NCBI GenBank assembly: GCA_001830285.1
Contig: MHYY01000056.1
Span: 1 to 44,745 of the forward strand
DNA length: 44,745 bases
Direction of reading: 5' to 3'
Origin: Planctomycetes bacterium RIFCSPLOWO2_12_38_17
GTDB lineage: Bacteria; Planctomycetota; Brocadiia; Brocadiales; Brocadiaceae
The notes under the pieces were generated by a model. That model saw only the letters and a list, made by a program, of their open reading frames with translations, did no database searches and was not told the DNA's origin. The number at the start of each line of letters is the position of its first letter. Within the stretch, counting starts at the first letter, position 1. Positions 31,511-41,213 of the stretch are shown here, one piece after another. The translations under genes were made by a program, and so were the position numbers.

Positions 31511-32257
31511 TTAACTTATCTTTGACGTTCGCTTATTACAGATTGAATTACAAAGTTGTCTTGCCTCCCGTAATTTGATATGTCCCGTATATAAAGCCGT
31601 TCCAATAATCATACCAGCGATGGATAATTTACAGAGCGATTCAACATCCTTAAGCGAAGAAATACCGCCCGATGCGATAACAGGTGTTTTAACAGCCAAC
31701 AGGAGGTCCTTTAAGGCGGGAATGTTCGGACCTTGCAACATGCCGTCTTTAGAAATGTCTGTAAAGATTATAGCGCAGGGACTTATCTTTTCGATTTCTT
31801 TTGCAAAGGCAACAGACGTCAATTCGCTCAATGAAGTCCACCCCTTTACAGCGACCCTGCCATTCTTTGCATCAATTCCAATCGCTATACGACCGGGAAA
31901 TTTTGCGCAGAGTTCCTCTACCCATGAAGGAGAATCAATCGCCTTAGTGCCAATTATTACACGATTAATACCAGCATCGAGTAATGTCCTAACAGACTGG
32001 GTTGTTCTTAAACCGCCGCCAAATTCGACAGGCGTCTTTACATTCTTTACAATCTGTTCAACAATGGGAAGGTTCTTTGGAGCGCCTTCAAATGCGCCAT
32101 CGAGGTCAACTACATGCAGATACTCAGCCCCCTGATCCTGCCATGATTTGGCAACATCAACAGGGTCGTCAGAAAACACAGTCTCAGCGTCCTTTTGGCC
32201 CTGAGTCAATCTCACGCACTTGCCACCTTTTAAATCTATAGCGGGAATGATGAGCAT
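31511..32257 (-). CDS. hisA: HisA, phosphoribosylformimino-5-aminoimidazole carboxamide ribotide isomerase
   Basis: 248 aa TIM-barrel enzyme of histidine biosynthesis, catalysing the Amadori rearrangement before HisFH. Visible: MLIIPAIDLKGGKCVRLTQG with the first catalytic Asp8, LHVVDLDGAFEG, VEFGGGLRT, and IIFTDISKDGMLQGPN with the second catalytic Asp. The late VIASGGISSLKD binds phosphate. It follows hisH on the same strand after 175 bp that include a hairpin. hisF and the other his genes are not in the window. Confidence 0.97.
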   Translation of the reverse strand: MLIIPAIDLKGGKCVRLTQGQKDAETVFSDDPVDVAKSWQDQGAEYLHVVDLDGAFEGAPKNLPIVEQIVKNVKTPVEFGGGLRTTQSVRTLLDAGINRVIIGTKAIDSPSWVEELCAKFPGRIAIGIDAKNGRVAVKGWTSLSELTSVAFAKEIEKISPCAIIFTDISKDGMLQGPNIPALKDLLLAVKTPVIASGGISSLKDVESLCKLSIAGMIIGTALYTGHIKLREARQLCNSICNKRTSKIS

Positions 32258-32333
32258 ACTTTGTCAACTGAACACTCATGAGTCACAAACAGCTTACGGG
32301 TTTGTTCAAAAAGTTTTTTACAATGTTATATTA

Positions 32334-32361
32334 GTAAGAGCGTATTGCACTACGCCCTTAC
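32334..32361. terminator. hairpin between hisH and hisA
   Basis: GTAAGAGCGTA (32334-32344) pairs with TACGCCCTTAC (32351-32361) at 10 of 11 positions. It lies in the 175-bp gap. Because it lacks an adjacent T tract on the minus strand, it may be a processing or stability element rather than a full terminator. Confidence 0.4.
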
Positions 32362-32432
32362 TGTTGTATATCAAAAACCAATCTTATAACTTTGTAGACA
32401 ACTACAACGGAAAAAAGACGTTTTGTTGTTAT

Positions 32433-33056
32433 TCACAAATCTCCAAAATTTTTCAGTATTGCGAGGCCGTATTTCTGGCTCTTTTCAGGATGAAATTGCG
32501 ATGCAAAGATATTTTTATCCCATATCATTGAGGCAAAACGTACCCCATATTCTGTTTCAGTTGCAACTACCCTGTTATCTTCCGGACGAACATAATACGA
32601 ATGAACGAAATACATAAAGGCGTTGTCAGGAACATTCTTGAGGAGTGGATTATCTGGTTTTCTGAGATTAATATTGTTCCATCCCATGTGCGGAATTTTC
32701 AACTTACCATTTGTCCCATTTCCTGAAAATTTAAATCGGACTACTTCGCCGGGAATAATACCAAGACCTGTATGTTCACCATCCTCATAACTCCTGGAAA
32801 ATAGTAGTTGCAATCCAAGACATATACCAAGAAATGGTTTACCAGATTTTATACAATCTACTATTGTATCTGTTAATCCTCTCTGTTTTAGACCATCCAT
32901 GGCATCCTGAAATGCGCCAACGCCCGGCAGCACCAACTTATCTGCGCTTTCCAGTTCTTTATGGTTATCGGTAACCCTTGCCTTGAATCCAAACCGTTCA
33001 AAACCCTTCTCCACGCTCCGGAGGTTACCCATTCCATAATCCACAATTGCAATCAT
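32433..33056 (-). CDS. hisH: HisH, imidazole glycerol phosphate synthase glutaminase subunit
   Basis: 207 aa class I glutamine amidotransferase that supplies ammonia to HisF. Motifs: [13 protein letters not shown] at the N-terminus, [14 protein letters not shown], the nucleophile Cys in [13 protein letters not shown], and the catalytic His-Glu in [11 protein letters not shown] near the C-terminus. It begins 7 bp after the OmpA-like gene and precedes hisA; hisF is missing from this cluster and must be elsewhere. Confidence 0.97.
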   Translation of the reverse strand: MIAIVDYGMGNLRSVEKGFERFGFKARVTDNHKELESADKLVLPGVGAFQDAMDGLKQRGLTDTIVDCIKSGKPFLGICLGLQLLFSRSYEDGEHTGLGIIPGEVVRFKFSGNGTNGKLKIPHMGWNNINLRKPDNPLLKNVPDNAFMYFVHSYYVRPEDNRVVATETEYGVRFASMIWDKNIFASQFHPEKSQKYGLAILKNFGDL

Positions 33057-33063
33057 ACAAAAT

Positions 33064-33714
33064 TTATCCGCCGCCTTTTGGCACTATCACAAACTCTACA
33101 CGACGGTTTTTAGCCTTACCATCTTTTGTCTTATTGCTGCCTACTGGCTGATACTGCCCGAATCCAGCAACATAAACCCTTGTTGGTGAGATACCACATT
33201 CATCCACCATATAATGAAGAACGGCCGCCGCCCTTGCGGCAGATAGTTCCCAGTTGGATTTATATTTATTTTTCTGTTTTTGAATTGGGTCATTATCAGT
33301 ATGACCTTCTATCCTAACCGTTTCACCCGCAGCAGATGTTTTAAGTATTGAGGCAATCTTCTTTAGCGTTGCTTTAGATTGAGGACGCAATATCGCCTGT
33401 CCTGAATCAAACAAAATTGAGCCTGGCAACGAAACGGCAACTGCGCCATTCTTTATCCTGACCGTCGCGCCTGTGCCTTTTAATTTTCCTTCAAGTTCCC
33501 TCCTTGAATTTTCAAGGCGATTTAGTTCACTTTCATACTGGGTTGCCCTTGATTGTAAATCTACATTTTCCTGCTGCAAACCCGAGAGCTGTTCATTCAG
33601 TTGTTGATTCTCCTGTCGCAGCTTTTTAAGTTCTGCACAACCTGTGCCTGCAACCAGTATTCCCATTACACCAAGCAGGCAAATACCCCGAACCATACCA
33701 TAACTTTCAAACAT
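33064..33714 (-). CDS. OmpA-family lipoprotein with coiled coil (Pal-like)
   Basis: 216 aa. A signal peptide with lipobox-like VAGTGC (Cys26) indicates a lipid-anchored envelope protein. A coiled coil of about 50 residues ([20 protein letters not shown] onwards) is followed by an OmpA peptidoglycan-binding domain: [40 protein letters not shown], and the final NRRVEFVI. This build resembles Pal or MotB-like anchors linking outer membrane to peptidoglycan. AGGAGG precedes the ATG; an ATG six codons further in is possible. Its grouping with hisH and hisA seems accidental to function. Confidence 0.9.
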   Translation of the reverse strand: MFESYGMVRGICLLGVMGILVAGTGCAELKKLRQENQQLNEQLSGLQQENVDLQSRATQYESELNRLENSRRELEGKLKGTGATVRIKNGAVAVSLPGSILFDSGQAILRPQSKATLKKIASILKTSAAGETVRIEGHTDNDPIQKQKNKYKSNWELSAARAAAVLHYMVDECGISPTRVYVAGFGQYQPVGSNKTKDGKAKNRRVEFVIVPKGGG

Positions 33715-33781
33715 ACGTCATTTCCTCCTTTCACAGTAAAGAGATTCTGAATTCGTTTAGAATTTATTATATCTATAAATT

Positions 33782-33887
33782 AGATTCTTAGTTTCACTCA
33801 GAATGACAATTATACTATGCATGTCATTCTGAGGTAGTGAGCCTTTAGCCCTGAGCAGAGGCGAAGGGGAAGCGACTGAAGAATCTC
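33782..33887. repeat. dispersed palindromic repeat, copy A
   Basis: CAGAATGACA (33799-33808) and TGTCATTCTG (33822-33831) form an inner 10-bp inverted repeat; outer AGATTCTT (33782-) and GAAGAATCT (near 33879-33886) extend the symmetry. The same building blocks occur at 38041-38122, so this is a miniature repeat family in the genome. Confidence 0.6.
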
Positions 33888-33911
33888 ACATTGGAATTCC
33901 TTAGCATTAAA

Positions 33912-34787
33912 TTATGAATGGAATCCCGTAAAAATAACTGTAAAGAACTGTACATACAGGTTAATTAGCCCTATAAAATAATCCTGCATAAATATGCATA
34001 TCAGCGTTGCAAAAGAAAGAAAAGGGCCATAGGGAATTAATTTACTTTTTTTAAATACTAGAACTGGAATTGCCATTAATAGCCCAAAAAAAGGAGCTAC
34101 AAAAAATATAGCAACTGCCAGTTTCCAACCCACAAAACCGCCTACCATACACATGAGTTTCGCATCGCCAAAACCCATGGCATCCTTCCTGAGCGCCAAT
34201 TTCCCAAGTATACTGCAAATAAATATCATCCCACCGCCAACGAATACGCCAATAATAGAGGCGATTAGCGTATCTAATCGGTGTATCCCTACTAACGTAA
34301 AACTTCTTAATGTATCTTCTGCATTATGTAAACTGGGACATATCACACTTAACACAAGGGCAAGTGGGATACATACAAATGTAACCTCGTCAGGGATAAC
34401 CAGCAACTTAAGGTCTATGAAGGCAGATACTATCAGCGCACAACAAAGAACAATATAGCTTAATAAAACACAGGGAGATTCGTGCCTGCAACATATAAAG
34501 ACATAACATAGATGTACAAAAACATACCCTGTTAACAACTCAACGAGCAGATAGCGTATTGGGATTCTGACCTTACACCTTCGGCAGCGCCCACCCAAAA
34601 GCACGTAACTCAGTACAGGAACATTATCATACCACTTGATTTTTACATTACATTCAGGACAAAAAGAACCAGGGAATACAATGGATTTTTTTCTGGGAAT
34701 CCGATAGATACAGACATTTAAAAAACTGCCTACTATCAATCCCACAATAAGAAGCACAACTAAAACGCTTAAATCTGCTACATCCAA
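33912..34787 (-). CDS. prepilin peptidase (type IV leader peptidase)
   Basis: 291 aa membrane protein of the PilD/GspO family, which cleaves prepilin leaders and N-methylates the new end. N-terminal GSFLNVCIYRIPRKKSIVFP is followed by two CxxC pairs (FCPECNVKIKW and GRCRRCKVRI), the zinc-binding domain; catalytic Asp residues lie in AFIDLKLLVIPDE and GFGDAKL. About eight hydrophobic segments. It implies type IV pili or a type II secretion system elsewhere in the genome. It is preceded on its strand by cvpA after 156 bp. Confidence 0.95.
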   Translation of the reverse strand: MDVADLSVLVVLLIVGLIVGSFLNVCIYRIPRKKSIVFPGSFCPECNVKIKWYDNVPVLSYVLLGGRCRRCKVRIPIRYLLVELLTGYVFVHLCYVFICCRHESPCVLLSYIVLCCALIVSAFIDLKLLVIPDEVTFVCIPLALVLSVICPSLHNAEDTLRSFTLVGIHRLDTLIASIIGVFVGGGMIFICSILGKLALRKDAMGFGDAKLMCMVGGFVGWKLAVAIFFVAPFFGLLMAIPVLVFKKSKLIPYGPFLSFATLICIFMQDYFIGLINLYVQFFTVIFTGFHS

Positions 34788-34943
34788 AAAATTTCCCTGA
34801 ATAATTAACCTTTTCTAGTTTGTTACCAAATAATAAATTTCAGGTCATACTATCAAAGTAAATTATCAATTGCAAGATTAATAACAGTACATTTCATTCA
34901 TCGTTTAACAGGTGGGAGTAAACCACTAAAAAGAACACCTTAA

Positions 34944-35513
34944 TCAAAATGACGATTTAAAATCTTCATTATTTACAGACGGTTTTTCATCTTTCTGTTT
35001 TTTACTTTTATTTATCTTTTCAGAATAATCCTTTGCCTTGTTTGATATATTCTCCGGAAAGACAGAAACTATCGTTCTCATACCCCTTGCAAGCTGAGTT
35101 GCAACCTTTGAGTTATTAACCGTATCACACGTTGACTTATTGCAAAACAACAATACGCCGAAGATAATTACCCCGCAAAATATAATACCCTTGAAAATAC
35201 CCAATACCCCCCCGAAAAGCCTGCCGCCAATCCCCATACTCCATGCCCCAATAATTCTCTTCAGGATATCTGTAAGGATATACAGAACAACAAGCGCAAC
35301 GCTAAACATAACAAAATAACCCACAAGATTGGCAGTGGAAGCGGTAAAAACACCCTTCAGTAAATTACCAAGGACGCTGTAGAAAAAATACGCTGTAAAG
35401 AAGGCAATTAACAGGGAAACAATCCTTAAAATTTGAAGCAACAATCCACTGGCAACTCCCAGGATTGACGCAAAGAATAAAACGCCAAAAATTATATAAT
35501 CGATCCAGTTCAT
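34944..35513 (-). CDS. CvpA family membrane protein
   Basis: 189 aa, four predicted membrane helices, starting NWIDYIIFGVLFFASILGVA with the typical W-x-D opening of CvpA (colicin V production) proteins, which are involved in envelope functions and maybe purine-linked regulation in some bacteria. The C-terminal ~35 aa are charged and cytosolic (KINKSKKQKDEKPSVNNED). It follows the AsmA-like gene by 6 bp. Confidence 0.87.
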   Translation of the reverse strand: MNWIDYIIFGVLFFASILGVASGLLLQILRIVSLLIAFFTAYFFYSVLGNLLKGVFTASTANLVGYFVMFSVALVVLYILTDILKRIIGAWSMGIGGRLFGGVLGIFKGIIFCGVIIFGVLLFCNKSTCDTVNNSKVATQLARGMRTIVSVFPENISNKAKDYSEKINKSKKQKDEKPSVNNEDFKSSF

Positions 35514-35519
35514 ATTTTA

Positions 35520-36644
35520 TTACCTTCCTGCATCCTTCTTATGGCCCTCTTTCGGGGTTTTTATGAAATCGTCCACAAACCCCCTGACAAGATTTTCTAT
35601 ATTATCTTTAGACAATTTTACAGAAATTTTTGGGTTTTTTGTAGTACCGCGAATCTCTATAGGCACCTCATTTTGCTTCAGAACCAAATCCGTGATTTTC
35701 TTAATATCTTTACCTATGCGTTCTTTATCAAATTTAATAACTGCGTCATACGATATCTTACCATCGAATTCACTCATACCAGCAGTATTGAGGCTTATCA
35801 CCTGACCGCGAATATCCATTTTCGGAATAAAAATTTTCTCATCCTTGATTTGTATATCGGCATCAATTGAATCGAAATAATATGTATCCTTTACCCCAAT
35901 AATTTCTAGTATTGAGGAAAGTAACTTATTCCCACTGATATATCCATCTCTAACCCTGATATTCATATTGGCAACAAGTTTTTTATTGAAAACCCTTTTA
36001 TCCAATCCTTTACCCTGTATAGAACCATTAACATTGAGAATACCCCCTACCTCTCCCTCCTTCACAGTAAATATTGGAAGCATCTGAAGGGCTGGCATAT
36101 CCTGAGTTATATGAATGTCCCTTGCATCAATTGAAACATCAAATGCCGGTTTCTCGTGAGTGAAGTTAACCGTTCCTTTAATAACCGATGGACCTTCGTT
36201 TACAACTAATCGCATATCAGTGGAAACAACGCCATCCCTGTATGAAAACTTGCGTGTGATAAGGTCTCTCACAAGCACTCGGTTTTCGAAATTAATCTCT
36301 TTTATAAAGATTTTTTTAATATCAACTACTTTGTATATTAATGGGATTAATTTTATCGTACATTTAACATCTCTGATCTGCGTTTGAGCATCTGGATTCT
36401 GATTGAGTCCCTGTAAGACTATATTTGAAATACCAAACCTGTTCGGCCAGTAAAAGGATATCGTTCCAATCTGAGGGGTAAATTTTAACCTGTCTTCTAT
36501 TGTATGTGTAATTTTGTTTTTAACATAATCGCTGGAGATAAATAAAGGAATGGTAAGAATATTTGCTACCACAATAATGAAAATTATACCAAAGGAAATA
36601 AGAATCCATTTTAATAAACTTCCTTTATTTATTTGCGTTTGCAT
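35520..36644 (-). CDS. AsmA-like envelope protein
   Basis: 374 aa from the ATG at 36644, which overlaps the end of the upstream apgM gene by 20 bp; an in-frame extension to 36698 is open but would overlap more. A single N-terminal membrane anchor (WILISFGIIFIIVVANILTI) is followed by a beta-rich periplasmic region with YVKNKITHTIEDRLKFTPQI, as in AsmA/YhdP proteins that shape lipid transport or outer-membrane assembly. Repeated strand pairs and a C-terminal NPKISVKLSKDNIENLVRGF end typical of the family. It is translated together with cvpA. Confidence 0.78.
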   Translation of the reverse strand: MQTQINKGSLLKWILISFGIIFIIVVANILTIPLFISSDYVKNKITHTIEDRLKFTPQIGTISFYWPNRFGISNIVLQGLNQNPDAQTQIRDVKCTIKLIPLIYKVVDIKKIFIKEINFENRVLVRDLITRKFSYRDGVVSTDMRLVVNEGPSVIKGTVNFTHEKPAFDVSIDARDIHITQDMPALQMLPIFTVKEGEVGGILNVNGSIQGKGLDKRVFNKKLVANMNIRVRDGYISGNKLLSSILEIIGVKDTYYFDSIDADIQIKDEKIFIPKMDIRGQVISLNTAGMSEFDGKISYDAVIKFDKERIGKDIKKITDLVLKQNEVPIEIRGTTKNPKISVKLSKDNIENLVRGFVDDFIKTPKEGHKKDAGR

Positions 36645-37941
36645 ATTTGACCAGTAAAGGCATGAGCTGGATACCATTGATTCTGCCAATCTTTCCATTC
36701 ATACATGCCTTTTCAGAAAAGGTCTTTGTGTTATCTGCCTTAACACCTCCACCGCTTATGAGCAAAGGCACAGGGTCGTCGGAATGCGATTTCAATTGAC
36801 AAGGAGTTGAATGGTCTGCAGTTATTGCAACAATCGCTTCTTCAAGGTTCATACTGTCTATTAACGGAGCAAGATAATACCTGTCAATCATCTCGATAAT
36901 GTCCTTCTTTTTAAACACATCGCCGTCATGCCCCGGCACATCAGGTCCTTTCATATGGATATAAAGACCGTCATACTTTTTAATATTTTTGATAGTCAGG
37001 CTCGCACGCACAGTGTAATCTTTTTTGAAATCCTTTGTGGGCGGTGGTATCGGAACAATCTTCATACCTGTCATCAGTGCAATGCCTTCTTCAGTAGGCA
37101 TCTCCACAAAACAACCAAAGTTTTTCTTAAATTTGCTTTTAATAGTCTGCAATTTAGGAAGGCGATCGCCGGCGTCCCTTAATAACACAATATTTGCGGG
37201 TAAGTATCCTTTTCTAATCCGTTCCATATTGACCTCAGACCTATCTAGTACTTCACAGCTTTTTAATACAAATTCATTAACAAGTAATGCAGAACGATAA
37301 GCTGATTTAATATCCGGACATTCTTTTACCGGCATGCAATATTCGATGATATTCTCATAAGTGCCCGATTCTTTTGCAACGCCTAAAAGTCCGTGCTTTG
37401 TGTAAGCAGGGTCTGTATTCGTAACATATCCGGAAAGCTTGTTTTTAATTCCCTGTATTACCAGGACGCCTCTGTATTCAAGGGTATTTTTGAATATAAA
37501 TTTTGATGGTACAGATTCTAATCTTACTTTTTCATTAATCTCTTTACATAGTTCTGCTGCCTCTTCAGTAGTAAGATTCCTGCCAACACGACGGTCTTTA
37601 ATCGCCCTTCCCACTCCTCTTGTTGCAAGATTTGCGCGGAATGCAAGGTCTCCATCCTTTATTTTAATTCCGGCAGCAAGCGCTTCGAGCGGTCCCCTGC
37701 CTGAATAAGTTTTCATTGCATCATAACCAAGTATGCTGATTACTGCTATATCAGATTCAGGCGCAATACCTTTGCCCACAGTATACATCAAACCTGTCTG
37801 CCCTTCTCTTGCCAGCACATCCATGGTAGGAGTAAATGCCGCTTCAAGCGGTGTTTGATTACCGAGTTCCTTACATGTATAATCTCCGTCACCCAGGCCA
37901 TCCAGCACAATATATAAAATTTTTCTAAAATTCTTCTTCAT
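36625..37941 (-). CDS. apgM: 2,3-bisphosphoglycerate-independent phosphoglycerate mutase, archaeal type
   Basis: 438 aa alkaline-phosphatase-superfamily enzyme that interconverts 3- and 2-phosphoglycerate. Metal-binding and catalytic segments: VLDGLGDGDY, GIAPESDIAVISILGYD with the nucleophile Ser, YSGRGPLEALAAGI, HMKGPDVPGHDGD and ITADHSTPC. The length fits archaeal-type ApgM (about 410-440 aa). The second paralogue at 38752 is shorter and belongs to another subgroup. It is followed immediately by the AsmA-like gene. Confidence 0.9.
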   Translation of the reverse strand: MKKNFRKILYIVLDGLGDGDYTCKELGNQTPLEAAFTPTMDVLAREGQTGLMYTVGKGIAPESDIAVISILGYDAMKTYSGRGPLEALAAGIKIKDGDLAFRANLATRGVGRAIKDRRVGRNLTTEEAAELCKEINEKVRLESVPSKFIFKNTLEYRGVLVIQGIKNKLSGYVTNTDPAYTKHGLLGVAKESGTYENIIEYCMPVKECPDIKSAYRSALLVNEFVLKSCEVLDRSEVNMERIRKGYLPANIVLLRDAGDRLPKLQTIKSKFKKNFGCFVEMPTEEGIALMTGMKIVPIPPPTKDFKKDYTVRASLTIKNIKKYDGLYIHMKGPDVPGHDGDVFKKKDIIEMIDRYYLAPLIDSMNLEEAIVAITADHSTPCQLKSHSDDPVPLLISGGGVKADNTKTFSEKACMNGKIGRINGIQLMPLLVKYANANK

Positions 37942-38040
37942 AATCTTAGCGTCCCTTGTTATCTATTGTTCTCTTTACTTCCGTGCATTAGAAAAATGGA
38001 TTGAACCCTTTTATTTCATTCGTTACTGAGCAAAAACAAA

Positions 38041-38122
38041 AGATCCTTCGCTTCGTTCAGAATGACATAGCGCGAAAGGGTTCAGCATGACAATTTATTA
38101 TTCCGGACATAGCGAAGAATCT
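38041..38122. repeat. dispersed palindromic repeat, copy B
   Basis: Carries AGATCCTTCGCTTCGTTCAG followed by AATGACA, later TCAGCATGACA and a mirrored AGCGAAGAATCT at its right end. Same family as 33782-33887. It fills the gap between apgM and the fumarase gene and reaches the fumarase stop codon. Confidence 0.55.
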
Positions 38123-38684
38123 AACTTGATTCCCTTTTATATTTTGCAATACCCTCTTTAAACAAATCATTCCCATATACATCATTGGCAACCACAACTG
38201 GAAAGTTTAACACCTCGAGCCGCATAATTGCCTCTGCACCGAGGTCTTCGTAAGCAATAACATCTGCTTTTTTTACTTTATTCGCAAGTAATGCTGCGGC
38301 ACCACCTGTAGCAACGAAATAAACTGCTTTATGTTTTTCCATCGCCTCGATAACTGTTTCGGAACGATTACCTTTACCAATGGTAGCTTTTAACCCCTTT
38401 TCCAGTAACTTTGGCGTATAAACATCCATCCGGTAACTAGTGGTAGGACCGCAAGAACCTACTGGTTTGCCAGGAGGGGCAGGACTAGGACCTACATAAT
38501 AGATTATCTGATTTTTAATATCAAAGGGGAATTCCTTCCCATTATCAATCAGTTCTACAAGTCGTTTATGCGCCGCATCCCTTGCTGTATAAATAATTCC
38601 GCTGATATAAACCTTATCCCCAATCCTGAAACTTTCAATTATGTTATCTGTTAACGGCGTCTTTAAATATACTATATTTGACAT
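38121..38684 (-). CDS. class I fumarate hydratase (Fe-S), beta subunit
   Basis: 187 aa, corresponding to the C-terminal domain of class I fumarases and tartrate dehydratases. Signatures: KVYISGIIYTARDAAHKRLV, YVGPSPAPPGKPVGSCGPTT and VYFVATGGAAALLANKV. In two-subunit enzymes this part combines with an alpha subunit carrying the 4Fe-4S cluster; no alpha gene is adjacent here, so it must be encoded elsewhere. It lies between two phosphoglycerate-mutase-family genes. Tartrate dehydratase is an alternative but less likely. Confidence 0.9.
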   Translation of the reverse strand: MSNIVYLKTPLTDNIIESFRIGDKVYISGIIYTARDAAHKRLVELIDNGKEFPFDIKNQIIYYVGPSPAPPGKPVGSCGPTTSYRMDVYTPKLLEKGLKATIGKGNRSETVIEAMEKHKAVYFVATGGAAALLANKVKKADVIAYEDLGAEAIMRLEVLNFPVVVANDVYGNDLFKEGIAKYKRESS

Positions 38685-38751
38685 TGAGGTTATACGAAAT
38701 CAATAAAGATGCAGAAATTGCAAAATATGCTTGTAAAAGAACCAAAAATCT

Positions 38752-39948
38752 TTATTTAAAAGACCCGGAAATGAGATGCTCGATCAAACGATGCCCATTT
38801 TTTATATGTAAACCTGACGCATTCGCATTCGCTTCAGTGTAAGGAAGCCCTACACCCTTTTCTATACCCGTGCCATAGGCAACAAATGGGACGTCTTCAG
38901 GTGTATGGGTCCGTTTGACAATGGGCGTATAATGATCGGGTAGTACCAGTATCCTGAGGTCTCTAAATTTATTCTTAGAGGCAAGAACAGCTCCTATTAT
39001 CTTACTATCAACCTGTTCAATAGCTATTACCTTTTCATGTAAGTTACCTTCATGTCCAGCCTCATCTGGCGCCTCTATATGCACCAAGACAACATCATGA
39101 TTTTCAAGTGACTGAACGGCGTACTCACCTTTATTGGTATAATTCGTATCGAGATACCCCGTTGCGCCTGGCACATCCACCACATCCCATCCAAGATAAC
39201 ACGCAATACCGTTGATTAAATCAACCGCACTAATAACAGCTCCGGTAAGCCCAAACCGTTCCTTAAAGGTGGGCATATTTGGACGATGTCCCTGTCCCCA
39301 CAACCATATCATGTTTGCAGGATTTTCTTTAAGGTCTACGCGCACTTTATTTATTTCGTGACCCACTAAGATTTCCCGAGACCGGTTCATCAAATCAATA
39401 AGGATTTCGCCACCATGCCCCATTGGAAGGTGTTTTTTAATTGACTGCCCTATAATATCGTGAGGAGGAAAACACTTCGCATCCATCTGTTGTGTGCCCT
39501 TGTACACCATAATATGTCTGTAGCTTTTGCCTGGGTAAAACTGGATTGTGTCATTGCCCAGTTTTTCATTAATTAATTTAATAAGGACGTCTGCTTCGTC
39601 AGTTTTTATATGCCCTGCGCAAAAGTCTTCCAGAATATCTTCGCTTGCTGTAATGAGGTTACACCGAAACGCCCAGTCATTTTGGTTCAGTTTAATACCC
39701 ATACTGGCGGCTTCAAGAGGTGCACGCCCTGAATAATAAACCTTTGGGTCATATCCAACTATAGTGAGATTGGCAACATCGCTGCCCGGTGGAAATCCGC
39801 TTGGAATGGTTCGGACGGTACCAAGCTGACCGTTCTGCGCAAGAAAATCAAGATTTGGGGTACGGGCGGCTTCAACGGGCGTCCTCCCGCTTAGTTTTTC
39901 AATGGTATAATCCGCCAAGCCGTCAGGAATAATTAGACAGTATTTCAT
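38752..39948 (-). CDS. PGM-family enzyme, proposed homoserine kinase (TIGR02535-type)
   Basis: 398 aa. It has the metalloenzyme core of cofactor-independent phosphoglycerate mutases: CLIIPDGLADY, FPPGSDVANLTIVGYDP with the catalytic Ser, YYSGRAPLEAASMGIKL, HIEAPDEAGHEGN and LPDHYTPIV. Length and sequence match the subgroup for which a homoserine kinase role was proposed from its repeated association with threonine-biosynthesis genes. Homoserine dehydrogenase is encoded 2.2 kb to the right on the same strand, and no ThrB is visible. Either activity is possible; the kinase role is a published proposal, not shown here. Confidence 0.75.
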   Translation of the reverse strand: MKYCLIIPDGLADYTIEKLSGRTPVEAARTPNLDFLAQNGQLGTVRTIPSGFPPGSDVANLTIVGYDPKVYYSGRAPLEAASMGIKLNQNDWAFRCNLITASEDILEDFCAGHIKTDEADVLIKLINEKLGNDTIQFYPGKSYRHIMVYKGTQQMDAKCFPPHDIIGQSIKKHLPMGHGGEILIDLMNRSREILVGHEINKVRVDLKENPANMIWLWGQGHRPNMPTFKERFGLTGAVISAVDLINGIACYLGWDVVDVPGATGYLDTNYTNKGEYAVQSLENHDVVLVHIEAPDEAGHEGNLHEKVIAIEQVDSKIIGAVLASKNKFRDLRILVLPDHYTPIVKRTHTPEDVPFVAYGTGIEKGVGLPYTEANANASGLHIKNGHRLIEHLISGSFK

Positions 39949-40182
39949 GGAATTTAATCCTTTTATAAGTTTTATAGTTTTTTCCTTTTCTACTTATTTC
40001 TATTTTATTAATATCTTTAAGCGTTGCAAGGAAAATTAGTTGTTTGTCTATCTATTATTTATTAATGTCTATTGATTCTATTCTTTAATTTAAGTAAAAT
40101 TCTAAAATCATTCCAGATAAGTATATAAAAACATTATAATTATAACTAAGGAATCTTAGTCTAATTTATTATAAAAATACCT

Positions 40183-41088
40183 ATGGCTATTCCTGACTAT
40201 CAAACTATAATTTTACCTCTTCTAAAATTCTATTCAGATAACCAAGAGCATTCCTTTCGAGATGCGGTCGAAGAAATGGCAAAGGAATTCAAATTAACGG
40301 ACCAGGAACGAAAGGAATTGTTACCTAGTGGACAACAAGAAATTTTTGATAATCGTGTAGGTTGGGCCAGAACTTATATGAAAAAAGCCTGTCTTATAGA
40401 TCCAACCAGAAGAGGACATAATAAAATCACTCAGAGAGGTTTGGATGTTATAAAGCAAAAACCACAAAAAATAAACGTAGACTTTCTTCAACAATTTTCG
40501 GAGTTTAAATCATTTTTAGATTTACGCCACAATAAACAAGATGAAGAACAAGAACCTGAAATTAACAATAAAACGCCGGAAGAATCACTTGAAAATGCCT
40601 ACCAAAAAATCAGAAACGATTTAACTACGGAACTTCTAAAGAGCCTAAAATCATGTTCCCCCAATTTCTTCGAACGCCTTGTTATTGATGTCATTATTAA
40701 AATTGGATACGGAGGCACACGCCAAGATGCAGGCAAGGCTATAGGAAAAAGTGGAGATGGTGGAATAGATGGGATAATAAAAGAAGATAAACTCGGACTC
40801 GACACTATTTACATCCAAGCGAAGAGATGGGAAAACACAGTTGGAAGACCAGAAATCCAAAAGTTTGTAGGGGCATTAACTGGACAAAGAGCAAAAAAGG
40901 GATTATTCATTACAACATCAGATTTTTCAAAAGATTCGTTAGATTATGTCTCACGCATAGACACAAAGATTGTCTTGATTGATGGAGAAACACTTGCACA
41001 ACTGATGATAGATCATAATGTCGGTGTTTCCACAATTGCATCGTATGAACTGAAGAAAATAGATTCCGACTATTTCTCAGAAGAATAA
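40183..41088 (+). CDS. mrr: Mrr-type restriction endonuclease
   Basis: 301 aa. An N-terminal winged-helix Mrr_N region (LLKFYSDNQEHSFRDAVEEM to about residue 95) and a C-terminal Mrr catalytic domain: FFERLVIDVIIKIGYGG, GDGGIDGIIKEDKLGLDTIY and IQAKRW give the D...QxK nuclease centre (Asp near residue 195, Gln-Ala-Lys near 212-214). Such type IV-like enzymes cut methylated foreign DNA. No methyltransferase is adjacent. It has no clear ribosome-binding site and lies between threonine-pathway genes, so it is probably acquired. Confidence 0.92.
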   Translation: MAIPDYQTIILPLLKFYSDNQEHSFRDAVEEMAKEFKLTDQERKELLPSGQQEIFDNRVGWARTYMKKACLIDPTRRGHNKITQRGLDVIKQKPQKINVDFLQQFSEFKSFLDLRHNKQDEEQEPEINNKTPEESLENAYQKIRNDLTTELLKSLKSCSPNFFERLVIDVIIKIGYGGTRQDAGKAIGKSGDGGIDGIIKEDKLGLDTIYIQAKRWENTVGRPEIQKFVGALTGQRAKKGLFITTSDFSKDSLDYVSRIDTKIVLIDGETLAQLMIDHNVGVSTIASYELKKIDSDYFSEE

Positions 41089-41213
41089 AAAAATTGAGGA
41101 ATTATATCTGACACTCTCTTTTTTTAAATACAAGACTTACTTCGTGTCTTTGTCTTTAATCAATAAAAATATAACACAATCAAGAAATTCCAAAATTATC
41201 TGACAAATATTCT

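Noticed and set aside
31575-32135. 186-codon plus-strand open frame opposite hisA
   Set aside because: Antisense shadow of a clear hisA gene; no ribosome-binding site.
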